Below are positions 1 through 12,900 of a stretch of 64,000 nucleotides of DNA, one piece after another; position 1 is the first letter of the stretch; each line of letters opens with the position of its first letter. A model generated the notes under the pieces. It was given only the letters and a program-made list of their open reading frames with translations. It was not told the origin of the DNA and searched no databases. This DNA comes from Manis javanica. Lineage: Eukaryota > Chordata > Mammalia > Pholidota > Manidae. A program made the position numbers and the translations under genes. The stretch covers positions 85,644,647 through 85,708,646 of the forward strand of contig NC_133174.1 of assembly GCF_040802235.1 (NCBI RefSeq), given 5' to 3'.

Positions 1-379
1 AACACGAATAAATTTAATCTTATATTAAAAAGTAACAAAAATAACAAGAAAAAGTCACTATGAATGACAACCACTAGAAACAAAAGACAGCACAGTCATA
101 CCTCATAACACTTTGTAACTGGCGTTATTAAACAGAGTATGAAATATATGATTAATATGTTCAGAGAATAAAAATGTAAAAATATGATCAAATTTATAGA
201 GAAAATAACAGATTTTGGAAACAAGTAATATTTTAAAATAAGTTAAATAGTAACTATAAACTTAGTGGATATTTTAAAATTACAATTGGAGTTACTGACA
301 GATTTTAATAATCCAATGAATCCCCAGCAAGATAAATAAAACAAATGTAAACTAAAACAAAAAACACATATAAAGATAT

Positions 380-600
380 AGGGAAACCATAGAAGACCAA
401 AGACAAAGAAAAATACTTTAATGTAGTAAGTAAGAGGTAAAGTCAGACTACCTTCAAAGGAACAACAGCATGAAGAGCTGACTTATCAATATCAAAAATG
501 AAAGCCAGAAGCCAGTATATATGTTTCCAAAGCATTGAAAGTTTATATCAACTTAAAATCCTATATTCAGTGAAAATATTTATCAACTTAATATGGTAAA
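380..600 (+). repeat. Old L1 ORF1 C-terminal fragment
   Basis: Degraded L1 sequence. The order of phrases (gaccaaagacaaagaaaaat, then ttcaaaggaacaacagcat, then gaaagccagaagccagtat, then ctatattcagtgaaaatat) matches the end of ORF1 in old mammalian L1M/HAL1-type LINEs, sense on this strand. Frames are broken throughout. The upstream 1-380 is AT-rich and I recognise nothing in it. Confidence 0.65.
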
Positions 601-1130
601 ACTGCTTTTGAAAACAGTTGAACTTATCTAATAAAACTGAACATGCATGCATCATACTATCAAGCACATCCAAGACAGCGGGCAAGGCAAGACCAAAACT
701 TGACTGATTCGACTAATAAAGATACAACAAACCATTTTAGATTCAGATGGCTTATTATTTACATATATAAAGTAAAAGTAGCCAAATGTGATAGCTCCTC
801 ATGGTCTTTGTCACATACAAAACAAGACAATGATAAAACAAAGGTGGCAGATGATGGCAATGTGAGTTGTAGGATACCCATACCCTTTCCACAGAGTAGG
901 CCTTTCAAGACTGCTACAAAGTGGTTCTAGAGTCTGCAGCTCTATTTTGAAATAAACAGGGCAGAAAGTGAAAAGTCAAATTGGAATCTGAGAGGTGATA
1001 GCAAACAGTCTTACAACACCTCCTCAAAAGAGATAGGAATGAGAGAGCTTCCTTTCCTCTCATGTGTTCTACCAAGAATCAGATTAGTTGTGCCTCAAAC
1101 TTTTGCTTCATGACTTTTGTGGAAAGGTAC
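601..1130. other. Unassigned AT-rich sequence
   Basis: No repeat or gene recognised. An open frame of 95 codons at 643-930 (plus) has no domain-like composition or family resemblance and is judged to be chance. Confidence 0.4.
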
Positions 1131-1665
1131 AGGGTAGTCAGTATGCTGTATGGTTCCCTACACATAGAGCATATCAACTCCACTCCTGATATATAACCCA
1201 GAGAAATCCATGAGACATGAACATGAACAGTTACATTACTTTTTGTCATAGCAAAACACTGGGAGCAAGTCAAATGTGCATCAGTAATGGAATAGGTAAA
1301 TAATCTGTAGTATGTTCATACAAAAGAGTTCCATTAAAAAAAGAAGACACTATAGTTATGTATAAAGTTATAGGTAAGTATAAGAAACATAAAATATACA
1401 ATAACAACAACAAAAGAAAATGAAAGACCTCACAGAATACTGTACAAATATATGTTTCATGTTTATGAAGTTCAGAAACATCTAAAACTAAATAATATAT
1501 TTGTTAGGAATAGAAATACATACAGTGAATATGAAGAAAAGTAAAAGAATTATAAACAATAATTTCAGGACACTGTATCTTTGAGAGAGTTGATAATGTG
1601 ATGAGATTGGTGGAAATAGAAACTTGAAAGGTAATAGGCAGTACTAATACTTTTTAACTAAGTAT
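1131..1665 (+). repeat. Old L1 3' fragment (ORF2 end/3' UTR)
   Basis: Carries the eroded 'seen as a counted observation' block typical of the ORF2 C-terminus (…caaatgtgcatcagtaatgg, …gttcatacaaaagagttcc) followed by the atgaagttcagaaacatc stretch of old L1 3' ends, sense on this strand. Heavily mutated, no usable frame. Confidence 0.6.
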
Positions 1666-1672
1666 ATGAATA

Positions 1673-2259
1673 TGTAGGGGACCAGAATATGCAATTCCCA
1701 CATAGGCCACTTTGACATAAAGATTATTTTGGGCTGAAGGCATTTCAGAAGAAACAGATACCAAAAAAGTTCTCTGCCTTCCTTTTATTTGCCTAAAAAC
1801 AGGACACACATTTACAATGGTGTCTATCCTCCTCTTTCTCCCAGGAAAAACAGAAGTTAAAAACTGGAGAAAAATTTAGCTTCTTATCAGCCCAGAGAGG
1901 ATACCAAAGGAGTCTACATAATAAACTTTACTAACTGGCACTTATCTTCCATTATTTCCTCATATTTGCCTTCCCATAATTTGCTGCCCTAGAAACTTAA
2001 AGTCCTTTTCCTATGTCTCCTCATAGGAATATCTTTTGTTGATACGTTATATAAACCCAAGTTCTAATCACTCTTTTGAGTTACTCATCTCTTAGTCTTG
2101 CCATGTGCACTGGATGTTACATGTTAATAAACATGTAATGTACATGTTAATAAATTTCTGTTTGTTCTTCTTTTGTTGACCTGTCTTTGTCAGTCCAATT
2201 TACAGAAACATAGCTAGGGAAACTAAGAGGGTAGTGAAAAAAATGTTTCCATCCATACA
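1673..2259 (+). mobile_element. Solo LTR, ERV1 (gammaretrovirus-like) class
   Basis: A 587-bp solo LTR. It starts TGTAGGGG and ends CCATACA, so it has the TG...CA termini with short inverted ends. The 4 bases AATA occur directly before (1669-1672) and directly after (2260-2263), a 4-bp target duplication as made by gammaretrovirus-like (ERV1) integrases. A TATA box (TATAAA, 2050-2055) lies upstream of two AATAAA signals (2126-2131 and 2149-2154), giving a sensible U3-R-U5 order on the plus strand. No internal retroviral sequence adjoins it, so the provirus was reduced by LTR-LTR recombination. The family name cannot be fixed without a library search. Confidence 0.75.
2050..2055 (+). promoter_or_regulatory. 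TATA box of the solo LTR
   Basis: TATAAA within the LTR, about 75-100 bases upstream of the two AATAAA signals, where a U3 promoter is expected. Activity is not known. Confidence 0.5.
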
Positions 2260-2510
2260 AATACATGGGTGTTTGTTGTATTGTTATTCCTTAAATGTTA
2301 CATTAACCTTGCTGAATCATTTATTACAATGATGAGTTAAAAATACTGATTTTCACATTCCCTGATACCCTCTGTATTTATTAGTTAACATTCTTCTGAA
2401 AGAATAAACAGTTTCACTTCATTCAGGTTCCCCCTTTTTTGGTACCATTAATGGAATCATGGATTCTTTTGCTATTGCACATTTATCCAATCCATTAACA
2501 TTATATTTTT
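2260..2510. other. Unassigned sequence
   Basis: Short AT-rich spacer between the solo LTR and the first full-length L1. Nothing recognised. Confidence 0.4.
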
Positions 2511-2890
2511 ATGTTTTTATTTATTTATTTTTATTAAGTATCATTGATGTACAATCATAGGAAGGTTTCACATGAGCAACACTGGTTACAACATGCACCC
2601 ATATTATCAAGTCCCACCCACACCCATTGCAGTCACTGTCCATCAGCGTAGTAAAGTACAATAATCACTAGTGTTCTTCTCCATGCTTTACTGCCTTCCC
2701 TGTGACCCCTCTACATTACCTGTGCTAATCATAGTGCCCCTTAATCCTCTTCTCTCTCCATCCCCACCCACCTTCCCCGACTCTTTCCCTTTGGTAAATG
2801 CTAAGACCCTTCTTGGAGTCTGTGATGCTGCTGCTGTTTTGTACCTTCACTTTCACTTTGATGTTATACTCCAAAAATGAGTGAAATCAT

Positions 2891-5800
2891 TTAGTACTTC
2901 TCTTTCTCTGCCTGGCTTATATCACTGAGAATAACACCCTGTCGCTCGATCTGTGTTGTGGCAAATGGTAGGATTTGTTTTCTCCTTGTGGCTGAATAAC
3001 ATTCCATTGTGTACCACCTCTTCTTTATCCATTTATCTACTGAAGGACAATTAGGTTGTTTCCATATCTTGGCTATTGTAAATAATGCTGTGATAAACAT
3101 AGGGGCGTATATGTCTTTTTGAATCAAGGATCTTGTTTTCTTTGGGTAAATTCCAAGGAGTGGAATTCCTGGGTTAAATGGTATTTCTATTATTAGTTTT
3201 TGAGGAACTTTCATATTGCTTTCTACAATGGTTGAACTAATTTACATTCCAAACAACAGCATAGGAGGGTTTCCTTTCCACTGTATCCTCTGCAGCATTC
3301 ATTGTTCCTTGTCTTTTGGATGGTGTGAGGTGATATCTCATTGTGGTTTTAATTTGCATTTCCCTGATAATTAACGATGTGAGTATCTTTTCATAAGCCC
3401 TTTGGCCATCTGAATTTCTTCTTTGGAGAAGTGCCTGTTCAGATCCCCTGCCCATGTTTTAATTGAGTTATTTGCTTTTCGGGTATTGAGGCTTGTAAGC
3501 TCTTTATATATTTTGTATGTTAACCCCTTATCAGATATGTTGTTTATGAATATATTCTCCCATACTGTAGGATGCCTTTTTGTCCTGCTAATGGTATCCT
3601 TTGATGTACAGAAGGTTTTTAGTTTGACATAGTCCCATTGGTTCATTTTTGTTTTTGTTTCCCTTACCCAAAGAAATGTGTTCAGGGAAATGTTACTCAT
3701 GTTTATATTCAAGAGATTTTTGCCTATGTTTTCTTCTGAGTTTCACAGTTTCATGACTTACGTTCAGTTCTTTCATCTACGTCAAGTTTACTTTTGTGTA
3801 TGGAGTTACACAATAATCCGGTTTCCTTCCCTTACACATAGCTGTCCAGTTTTGCCAACACCAGTTGTTGAAGAGGTTTTCATTTCCTAATTGTATATCT
3901 ATGGCTCCTTTATTGTATATTAATTGGCCATATATGTCATGTGGGTTTATATTTGGGCTCTCTATTCTGTTCCATTTATCTACAGGTCTGTTCTTGTGCA
4001 GGACCAAATTATTTTGATTACTGTGGCTTTGTGGTAGATGTTGAAATTGAGGAGCATAATTCCCTCAGCTTTGTTCTTCCTTCTCAGGATTGTTTTGGCT
4101 GTTCAAGGACTTTTGTGAATCCATATAAATTATAGAAATATTTGCTCTAGTTTGTTGAAAAATGCTGTTGGTATTCTGATGGAATTGCTTTGAATCTGCA
4201 GATTGCTTTAGGCAGGATGGCTATTTTGACAATATTCATTCTTCTTATCCATGAGCATGGGATGTATTTCCACTTATTGGTGTCTTCTTTAGTTTCTCTC
4301 ATGAGTGTCTTGTAGTTTTCAGGGTAAAGGTCTTTCACTTCCTTGGTTAGGTTTATTCTTAAGTATTTTATTCTTTTTGAGGCAATTGCAAATGAAATTG
4401 TTTTCCTGATTTCTCTTTCTGCTCATTCATCATTAGTATATAGGAATGAAACAGATTTTTGTGTATTAATTTTGTATCGAATAACTTTTCTGAATCCACG
4501 TATAAATTCTAGTAATTTTTTGGTGGATTCTTTAGAGTTTTTGTGTACAATATCATACCATCTGCAAATAGGGACAGTTTAACTTCTTCATTACCAATCT
4601 GGATGTCTTTTATATATTTGTGTTGTCTGATTGTTGTGGCTAAGATCTCCAATATTATGATGAATAAAAGCAGTGAGAGTGAGCATCCTTGTCTTGCTCC
4701 CAATCTTAAAGGAAATCCTTCCAGCTTTTCAGTGTTAAGTATGATGTTGATTCTATGTTTATTGTATATGGCCTTTATTATGTTGAGGTACTTGCCCTCT
4801 ATACCCATTTTGTTGGGAGTTTTTATCATGAATGGATGTTGAATGTTGTCAAATGCTCTTTCAGCATCTATTGAGATAATCATGTGGTTTTGTCTTTCTT
4901 TTTTTTGATGTGGTGTATGATGTTGATGGATTTTTTAATATTGCACCATCCTTGCATCCCTGGAATAAATTCCACTTGATCATGTTGGATGATCATTTTG
5001 ATGTATTTTTGAATTGTGTTTGCTAACATTTTATTGCATATTTTTTCATCTATGTTCATCAGGGATATTAGTCTGCAATTTTCTTTTTTTTGTGGTATCT
5101 TGCCTAGTTTGGGTATTAGAGTGATGCTGGCCTCATAGAATAAATTTGGAAGTATTCCATCCTCTTCTATGTTTTGGAATACTTTAAGAAGGATGGGTTT
5201 TAGCTCTTCTTTAAATGTTTGGTAGAATTCACTTATGAAACCATCTTTAAATGTTTGGTAGAATTCACTTTTGAAACCATCTGGTCCTGGCATTTTTTTG
5301 AGGCAGTTTTATGATTACCAATTCAATTTCATTACTGATAATTGGTCTGTTCAGGTTTCCTGTTTCTTCCTGGGTCAGTCTTGGAAGATTGTATTTTTTT
5401 GAATGCTGTCCATTTCTTCTAGGTTATCCAATTTTTTAGCATATAATTTTTCATAGTATTTTCTAATAATTCCTTGTATTCCTGTGGTGTCCATAGTGAT
5501 TTTTCCTTTCTCATTTCTGATTCTGTTTATGTGTGTAGATTCTCTGTTTTTCTTGATAAGTCTGGCTAGGGATTTATTTATCTATTTTGTTTATTTTCTT
5601 GAAGAATCAACTCCTGGTTTCATTGATTCTTTCTATTTCATTCATCCCAATTTTATTTATTTTTGTTTTGATCTTTATTATGTCCCTCCTTCTGTGAACT
5701 TTGGGTCTCATTTCTTCTTCTTTTTCTAGTTTCTTGAATTGTGACTTTAGACTGTTCATTTGGGATTGTTCTTCTTTTTGAGGTAAGCCTGTATTGCAGT

Positions 5801-6696
5801 GTACTTTTAGAATTTCCTTCACTGTATTCTACAGGTTTTGGGGTATTGTGTTGTCTTCATTTTTCTCCCTATAATGCTTGATCCCTGTTTTTCTTTGGTC
5901 ACTGATCCATTGATTATTTAGGGGCATGTTGTTAAGCCTCTATAAGTTTGAGAGCATTTTTGTTTTCTTTGCATAGTTTATTCCAAGTTTGATGCCTTTG
6001 TGGTTTTAGAAGCTAGTTAACAAAATTTTAATCCTTCTGAATTTACTGAGGCTCTTTTTTAGTCTAGTATTTGATCTACTATGGAAAATATTTCATGTTC
6101 ACTTGAGAAGTATATCCTGCTACTTTTGGGTGATGTGTTCTCTAAATGTTTGTTAAGTTCATCTGTTCTAATGTGTTCTTCATTGCCTTTGTCTCTACTT
6201 ATTTTCTGTCTGGCTTCTCTGTCCTTTGAGGTGAATGGTTTGTTGACATCTCCTAAAATGCATGTATTGCATTCTGTTTCCCCCTTTACTTCTGATAGTA
6301 TTTATTTCACATAGTTAGTTGCTCCCGTTTGGTGCACAGATATTTAGAATATTTATATCCTCTTGTTATCCTGATCTCTTTACCATTATGTAATGTCCTT
6401 TTTTGTCTCCTGTTACATTCTTTGTTTTGAAATCTTTTTCTTTCTATACAAATACTTCAACTTCTGCTCTTCTCTTCCTATTATTTGAATGAAATATCTT
6501 TTTCCATCCCTTCACTTTTAGTCTGTGTATGTTTCTGGATTTGAAGTGAGTCTCTTTTAGGAAGCATGTAGGCGGGTCTTATTCTTTTTTCCATTCTTTA
6601 ACTCCATGTATTTTGATTGGTGCATTCAGTCCATTTATATTTAGGGTGATTATCAATAGATAATGGACTTACTGCCTTTTCAGACTTTAGATTCAT
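2891..6696 (-). pseudogene. L1 ORF2 pseudogene (endonuclease/reverse transcriptase)
   Basis: The remains of ORF2p, the L1 protein that nicks target DNA and reverse-transcribes the element RNA. The start region (ATG at 6694-6696) and C-terminus are recognisable. The longest surviving piece (about 4,509-4,883) is reverse transcriptase palm and contains the LFADGMILY variant of the catalytic box, where the second of the two catalytic aspartates (FADD) is glycine. The next piece upstream (4,880-5,293) starts with the PGPDGF motif and carries a 12-codon in-frame tandem duplication. Multiple frameshifts separate these pieces, so no active enzyme is encoded. Confidence 0.88.
5208..5279. repeat. 36-bp tandem duplication inside L1 ORF2
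   Basis: Two consecutive 36-base units beginning tctttaaatgtttggtagaa at 5208 and 5244 differ at one base (acttat versus acttt t). The duplication preserves frame and repeats 12 residues around SEFYQTFK in the reverse transcriptase N-terminal region. It is absent from the other two full-length L1 copies here. Confidence 0.85.
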
Positions 6697-6982
6697 GGCT
6701 ACCAAAGGTTCAAGGGCAGCTTCTTTATTATCTAACAGTCTGTCTTAACCCACTTATTTTGGTGTTTCAAACACCATCAAAAGGTTTTTTTCTCCCTGCT
6801 TTTTCTTCATTCTCCATCCTTGAAATATTAGGTGTTTTATTCTGTACTCTCTGTGTATCCCTTGACTACCTTTGTGGGTACTTGATTTCATTTTACATCT
6901 GCTCAGTATTTTATTGCCCTACTTCATTTACTGTGGTTTATTCTCTGTGGTGACAGCTATTTAGCCTTAGGAACACATTCAT

Positions 6983-7847
6983 CTAGAGCAGTTCCCTTAA
7001 AATAAAATGTAGAGATGGTTTGTGGGAGGTAAATTACCTCAACTTTTGTTTATCAGGATATTTTTAAATCCCTGATTCAAATTTAAATGGTAATCTTGCT
7101 GGTTAGAGTATTTGCAGTTGGAGGCCCTTCTGTTTCATTGCATTAAATATATCATGCCACTCTCTCTGGCCTGTAAGGTTTCTGCTGAGAAGTCTGATGA
7201 AAGCCTGATGGGCTTTCCTTTGTATGTGATCTTTTTTCTCTCTCTGGCCGTTTTTAATTCTCTCTCTTTGTCCTTAATCTTTGCCATCTTAATTATTGTA
7301 TGTCTTGCTGTTGTCTTCCAAGGGTCCCTTGTGTTGGGAGATCTCTTCACTTCCATGACCTGAGAGACTATTTCCTTCCCAAGATTGGTGACATTTAACC
7401 AGTTATTTCATCAAAGACACTTTATATCCCTTTTAATCTATTCTTCTACTGGTACCCTCATAATGGGAATATTGTTCCATTTGGTTTCATCACACAGTTC
7501 TCCTATTATTCTTTCATTCTGAAAGATTATTTTGCACTCTGTGCCTCAGTTTCTTTTTTTTCCTTTTCTCTGATTCCTGTTTCACTTATTGTTTCCTCTA
7601 CCTCATCTAATCTGCTTTTAAATCCTTACATTGTATGTGTCATTGCAGATATCATATTTTTCAAGCTTTCTATCTCTTTCTTGAAGTCCTCCCTGAGGTC
7701 TTGACTATTTTTCTGTAGCTCCATGAGCATGTTTATGATTTTTATTTTGAAATATTTATCAAGAAGATTGGTGATTTCAGTTTTACTTAGCCCTCTTTCT
7801 GGTGTTTGTGGGATTCTGGTTTGTACAAAATTTCTTTTCTGTTTCAC
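6983..7847 (-). pseudogene. L1 ORF1 pseudogene (RNA-binding chaperone)
   Basis: The eroded ORF1p coding region; the protein forms trimers that coat L1 RNA. Recognisable pieces are the coiled-coil start (7,626-7,847, leading to MKQKRNFVQTRIPQTPERGL) and the C-terminal domain around KGKPIRLSSDFSAETLQARE (7,135-7,356). Stop TAG reads at 6983-6985. Several frameshifts break it. Confidence 0.8.
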
Positions 7848-8840
7848 ATTACTAATGATTACTATGGAATTATATCTTGCTGTGGACAGTGGCCTCTAGT
7901 CCCTAGAAGCTCTACTTTATGGAGCTGCACAGCACCTGGAATGATGGCAGAGGTTTCAGGCATGCTGTGCTTGCACCTGCTGGGAGGAACGAGCTCTTTC
8001 CTGCTTCCCAGCTGCAGTGCCTGTCTCCACTGCCAGGTCCAGTGGTCTGAGTGTACAGGGAGGAGCCTCTGCATTAGGACTCTGTAGCCACTCTAGTCAG
8101 GGCTGCCCTCTTGCTGTCCTGGCACAATGGTTGGTGCAGCTGCTTCATGGACTGGTGCCTGCTGGAAGGAATAAGCAGTAGGCTGCATATTGCAGTGGGA
8201 GACCTCAGCACTGTGTTGCCAGCCAGGACATGAAGTGCCTGAACCTCCTGAAAGTTCTCAACTTGGTGGGCTGAGTAAGGCTGGATGATTTCATCCACTT
8301 GTCCTTCCTCCTGAGAAGCAAGCTCTGTGAAATCCTTGCCCCTTTAGCAATCCTTTCACTTTTAGGAATTCTTTCAATGTGCCCACCTTACTTTTGTCCC
8401 TGAGTGGCGATTTGTAGGTGCCTGTTCTCCTCAAGCAGGTGGAATCTAAGTCTCTCCAAATATTCCACCTATCTTTGCTTTCAATTGCTGTAATCTCCCA
8501 AGCACCATGTAATGTGGGTTTATGCTCCCAGAGATTTCCAGGTCTGGGTGTTTAGCAGTCCTAAGCTTCTAATTCCTCCCTTCTCATTGTGTTTCTCTTC
8601 CACCCACCTGTGAGGTGGGGTTGGGGTTAGGCTTGGGTGCCCTTGAATCACAGCTTTCCTACTTTACCCTTTTCTATGAGTTGTTCTTTTTTCCCAAATT
8701 TACATCATATTTAGTAGTCTTCAAGTCTCTGTTTCAAGATTAGTTGTATTTGCTGTATTTTCATGTTATATGTGGTTTTTGGAGGAGGTTTCTCCCTCAC
8801 TTTTCATGTGGCCATCTTTTTCCAGATCTTTTCAGACTGT

Positions 8841-9364
8841 TCCTTTTTAATCTTGACTATTGATATGTGCAAACATTTTGCATTGTAAAAAGAAAATTTA
8901 GTCGAAAAAGATGAAAAAATATCCTAAAATTGAAGATGAAGTCACATAAAAATAATTATCTAAAATAAGGATATAGTGCCTGACTTACATATTTACACTT
9001 GGTGGAATACATTGTAATGACACATGTTACTAAAACAAAATATCAGTTTCTACTTAGAAGGACTTATTTGTTTATTTATTTATACCTTTAGGACATTTGA
9101 TTTTGGTAGAGGTGCTAGTGTGAAACCTTTGAAATTACAAAATTATTTTATATTTATTTGAGTACAGCACAATTCAGTCAAATACTAATGTTGTTGGAAA
9201 TTTAAATTCTTACTAGGGGAAAAGAGAGATGAAAATACAAAAGAGAAGAATCATCCTGTGTACTGGATATGAATTAGAAGCATCAGTATAAATTTAAAGT
9301 TTCAATAAAATTTTATTTCCAGAATCTGCACACTAAAAATCCCAGAAGGAATAATTTTATTAGT
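8841..9364. other. Unassigned AT-rich sequence
   Basis: Spacer between L1 copy 1 and the split MaLR LTR. No frame, repeat or RNA gene recognised. Confidence 0.4.
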
Positions 9365-9613
9365 TTTGTGTGGGTGCTCTAATGAATTACCATGAATTTG
9401 GTGGCTTACAGTAACTGAAATTTATTGTCTCACAATTCTGGGGGCTAGAATCCAAAATCAATATTTCTGAAACAAGATAATGATGTTATCAGGGCTGATG
9501 TCCTTCTGGATTCTTGGGGGAAGAAACCATTCCTTGTTTTTTCCAGATTCTCATAGCTTCCAGCACTCTTAAAATGGTTGCCAAATAATTTTAATCTTGA
9601 CCTCTATGATGTC
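9365..9613 (-). mobile_element. MaLR-type LTR, first half (3' part of LTR)
   Basis: The block ggtggcttacagtaactgaa followed by atttattgtctcacaattct is the reverse complement of the 3' region of MLT1-like MaLR LTRs. Sequence then proceeds into the LTR body until it is cut at 9,613 by the L1 insertion. The other part resumes at about 15,825. The plus-strand LTR at 49,493-49,942 is of the same kind. Confidence 0.65.
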
Positions 9614-9623
9614 ATTGCTTTTT
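9614..9623. repeat. Target-site duplication of L1 copy 2 (left)
   Basis: ATTGCTTTTT here is repeated at 15,781-15,790, flanking the whole L1. The match extends imperfectly to the left (ctatgatgtc versus ctatgta). The T-run may partly be L1 tail. Confidence 0.65.
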
Positions 9624-9960
9624 CTTAAAGGAATGATTGATATATACTCTTATGAAGGTTTCACATGAAAAAAAATGTGGGTACTACACTTACCCATTTT
9701 ATTAAGTCCCATCCCATACCCTAATGCAGTCACTGTCCATCAGTGTAGTAAGATGACACAGATTCACTATGTGCCCTCTCTGTCCTACACTTTTCTCCCC
9801 GTGATCCCCCACACCATGTGTACTAAACATAATACCCTTCAATCCCCTTCTCCCTCCCTCCCCACCCACCCTCCCACATCCCTCCCCTTTGGTAACCACT
9901 AGTCCCTTCTTGGAGTTTGTGAGTCTGCTGCTATTTTTTTCCTTTAGTTTTGCTTCATTG

Positions 9961-12900
9961 TTATACTCCACAAATGAGGGAAATCATTTGGCATTTGTCT
10001 TTCTCCACCTGGATTATTTCACTGAGCATAATGTCCTCCAGCTCTGTCCATGTTGTTGCAAATGGTAGAACTTGTTTCTTTCTTATGGCTGAATAGTATT
10101 CCATTGTGTATATGAACCACATCTTCTTTATCCATTCATCTACTGATGGACACTTACGTTGCTTCCATATCTTGCCTATTGTAAAAAGTTCTGCAATAAA
10201 CATAAGGGTGCATATATCTTTTGGAATCTGAGAAGTTGTATTCTTTGGGTAAATTCCAAGGAGTGGGATTCCCAGGTCAAATGGTATTTCTATTTTTAGT
10301 ATTTTAAAGAACCTCCATATTGCTTTCCACAATGGTTGAACTAGCTTACATTCCCACTAGCAGAGTGTAGGAGGATTCCCCTTTCTCCGCATCCTCACCA
10401 GCATTTGTTGTTCTTAGTTTTTTTGATGCTGGCCATCCTTACTGGTGTGAGGTGATATCTCATTGTGGTTTTGATTTGAATTTCCCTCATGATTACTGAT
10501 GTGGAGCATCTTTTAATGTGTCTGTTGGCCATCTGAATTTCTTCTTTGAGAACTGTCTCTTCATATCCTCTTCCCATTTGTTAATTGGGTTATTTGCTTT
10601 TTTGGTGTTGAGGTGTGTAAGTTCTTTATATATTTTGGATGTTAACCATTTGTTGGATATGTCATTTACAAATATACTGTCCCCATACTGGAGGATGCCT
10701 TTTTGTTCTGTTGATGGTGTCCTTTGCCATACAGAAACTTTATAGTTTGATGTAGTCTCATTTGTTCATTTTTGCTTTTGTTTCCCTTTCTTGAGGAGAT
10801 GCATTCAGGAAGAAGTTGCTCATGCTTATATTCAGGAGATATTTGCCTATGTTGCTTTCTAAGAGTTTTATGGTTTCATGATTTACATTCAAGTCTTTAA
10901 TCCATTTCAAGTTTACTTTTGTGTTTGGGATTAAACAATAATTCAGTTTCATTCTCTTGCATGTAGCTGTCCACTTTTGCCAACACCAGCTGTTGAAGAG
11001 CATGTCATTCCCCCATTGTATTTCTATGGCTCCTTTATCATATATTAATTGACCATGTATGATTGGGCTTATATCAGGGCTCTCTAGTCTTTTCCATTGG
11101 TCTATGGGTCTGTTCTTGTGCCAGTACCAAATTGTCTTCATTATTGTGGCTTTGTAGTAGAGCTTGAAGTTGGGGAGCATAATGTCCCCAGCTTTATTCT
11201 TCCTTATCAGAATTGCTTTGGCTATTTGAGGTCTTTTGTAGTTCTATATGAATTTTAGAATGATTTTGTCTAGTTCATTGAAGAATGCTGTTGGTATTTT
11301 GATAGGAATTGATTGAATTTATAGATTGCTTTAGGCTGGATGGCATTTTGACAATATTAATTCTTCCTATCCATGAGCATGGGATGAGTTTCCATTTATT
11401 GGTATCTTCTTCAATTTCTCTTAAGAGTGTCTTGTAGTTTTCAGGGTATAGGTCTTTCACTTCCTTGTGAAATAGGTTAGGTTTATTCCTAGGTATTTTA
11501 TTCTTTTTGATGCAACTGTGAATGGAATTGTTTTCCTGATTTCTCTCTCTCTTAGTTCATTGTCCCTACATAGGAATGCTACAGATTTCTGTGTATTAAT
11601 TTTGCATCCCAGAACTTTGCTGAATTCTGATATTAGATCTAGTAATTTCAGACTGGATTCTGTAAGGTTTTTTATGTACAATATCATGTCATCTGCAAGC
11701 AGGGACAGTTTAACTTCTTCCTTGCCTTTTATTTCCTTGTGTTGTCTGATTTCCATGGCTAGGACCACCAGTACTATGTTGAATAGAAGTGGGGAAAGTG
11801 GGCATTCTTGTCTTGTTCTCGATCTTAAAGGAAAGGCTTTCAGCTTCTCACTGTTAAGTATTATGTTGGCTGTTGGTTTGTCATATATGCCTTTATTATG
11901 TTGAGGTACTTGCCCTCTACACCCATTTCGTTGAGAGTTTTTATCATGAGTGGATGATGAATTTTGTCAAATGCTTTTTCAGTATCTATGGAGATAATCA
12001 TGTGGTTTTTGTCCTTCCTTTTGTTGATGTGGTGGATGATGTTGCTGGATTTTCGAATGATGTACCATCCTTGCATCCCTGGAATAAATCCTACTTGATC
12101 ATGATGGATGATCTTTTTGATGTATTTTTGAATTCAGTTTGCTAATATTTTTTGAGTAATTTTCCATCTATTTTCATCAGGGATATTGGTCTGTAATTTT
12201 TCTGTGGTGTCTTTGCCTGGTTTTGGTATTAGAGTGATGCTGGCCTCATAGAATGAGTTTGGAAGTATTCCCTCTTCTTCTACTCTTTGGAAAACCTGAA
12301 GGAGGATGGTTATTAGGTCTTCACTAAATGTTTGGTAAAATTCAGTGGTGAAGCCATCTGGTCCATGGATTTTGTTCTTAGGTAGTTTTTTGATTACCAG
12401 TTCAATTTCATTGCTGGTAATTGGTCTGTTCAGATTTTCTATTTCTTCCTTGGTCAGCCTTGGAAGGTTGTATTTTTCTAGAAAGTTGTCCATTTCTTCT
12501 AGGTTATCCAGTTTGTTAGCATATAATTTTTCCTAGTATTCTCTAATAATTCTTTGTATTTCTGTGGTGTCCATAGTGATTTTTCCTTTCTCATTTCTGA
12601 TTCTGTTTATGTGTGTAGACTCTCTCTCTTTCTTGATAAGTCTGGCTAGGGGTTTATCTATTTTGTTTATTTTCTCGAAGAACCAGCTCTTGCTTTCATT
12701 GATTCTTTCTATTGTTTTATTGTTCTTGAGTTTATTTATTTCTGCTCTAATCTTTATTAGTCCCTCCTTCTACTGATGTTGGGCCCCATTTGTTCCTCTT
12801 TTTCTAGTTTCATTAATTGTGAGTTCAGACTGCTTATATGGGATTGTTCTTCTTTCCTGAGGTAGACCTGTATTGCAATCTACTTTCCTCTTAGCACAGT

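Larger units (their letters stand above)
2511..8840 (-). mobile_element. Full-length decayed L1 LINE (copy 1)
   Basis: A 6.3-kb LINE-1 in reverse orientation, in the order 5' UTR (about 7,850-8,840), ORF1, ORF2, 3' UTR (about 2,540-2,890), then an A-rich tail that reads on the plus strand as a T-rich run at 2,511-2,535. The 3' UTR block (cagtcactgtccatcagcg) is shared with the copies at 9.6-15.8 kb, 26.6-32.8 kb and 34.8-35.1 kb, so all belong to one lineage-specific family. Its 5' UTR matches that of the plus-strand copy at 26.6 kb. Many frameshifts and stops make it inactive. I could not identify a convincing target-site duplication. Confidence 0.9.

Noticed and set aside
643..930. 95-codon open frame on the plus strand
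   Set aside because: No family resemblance, no conserved context, biased AT-rich composition; consistent with chance.
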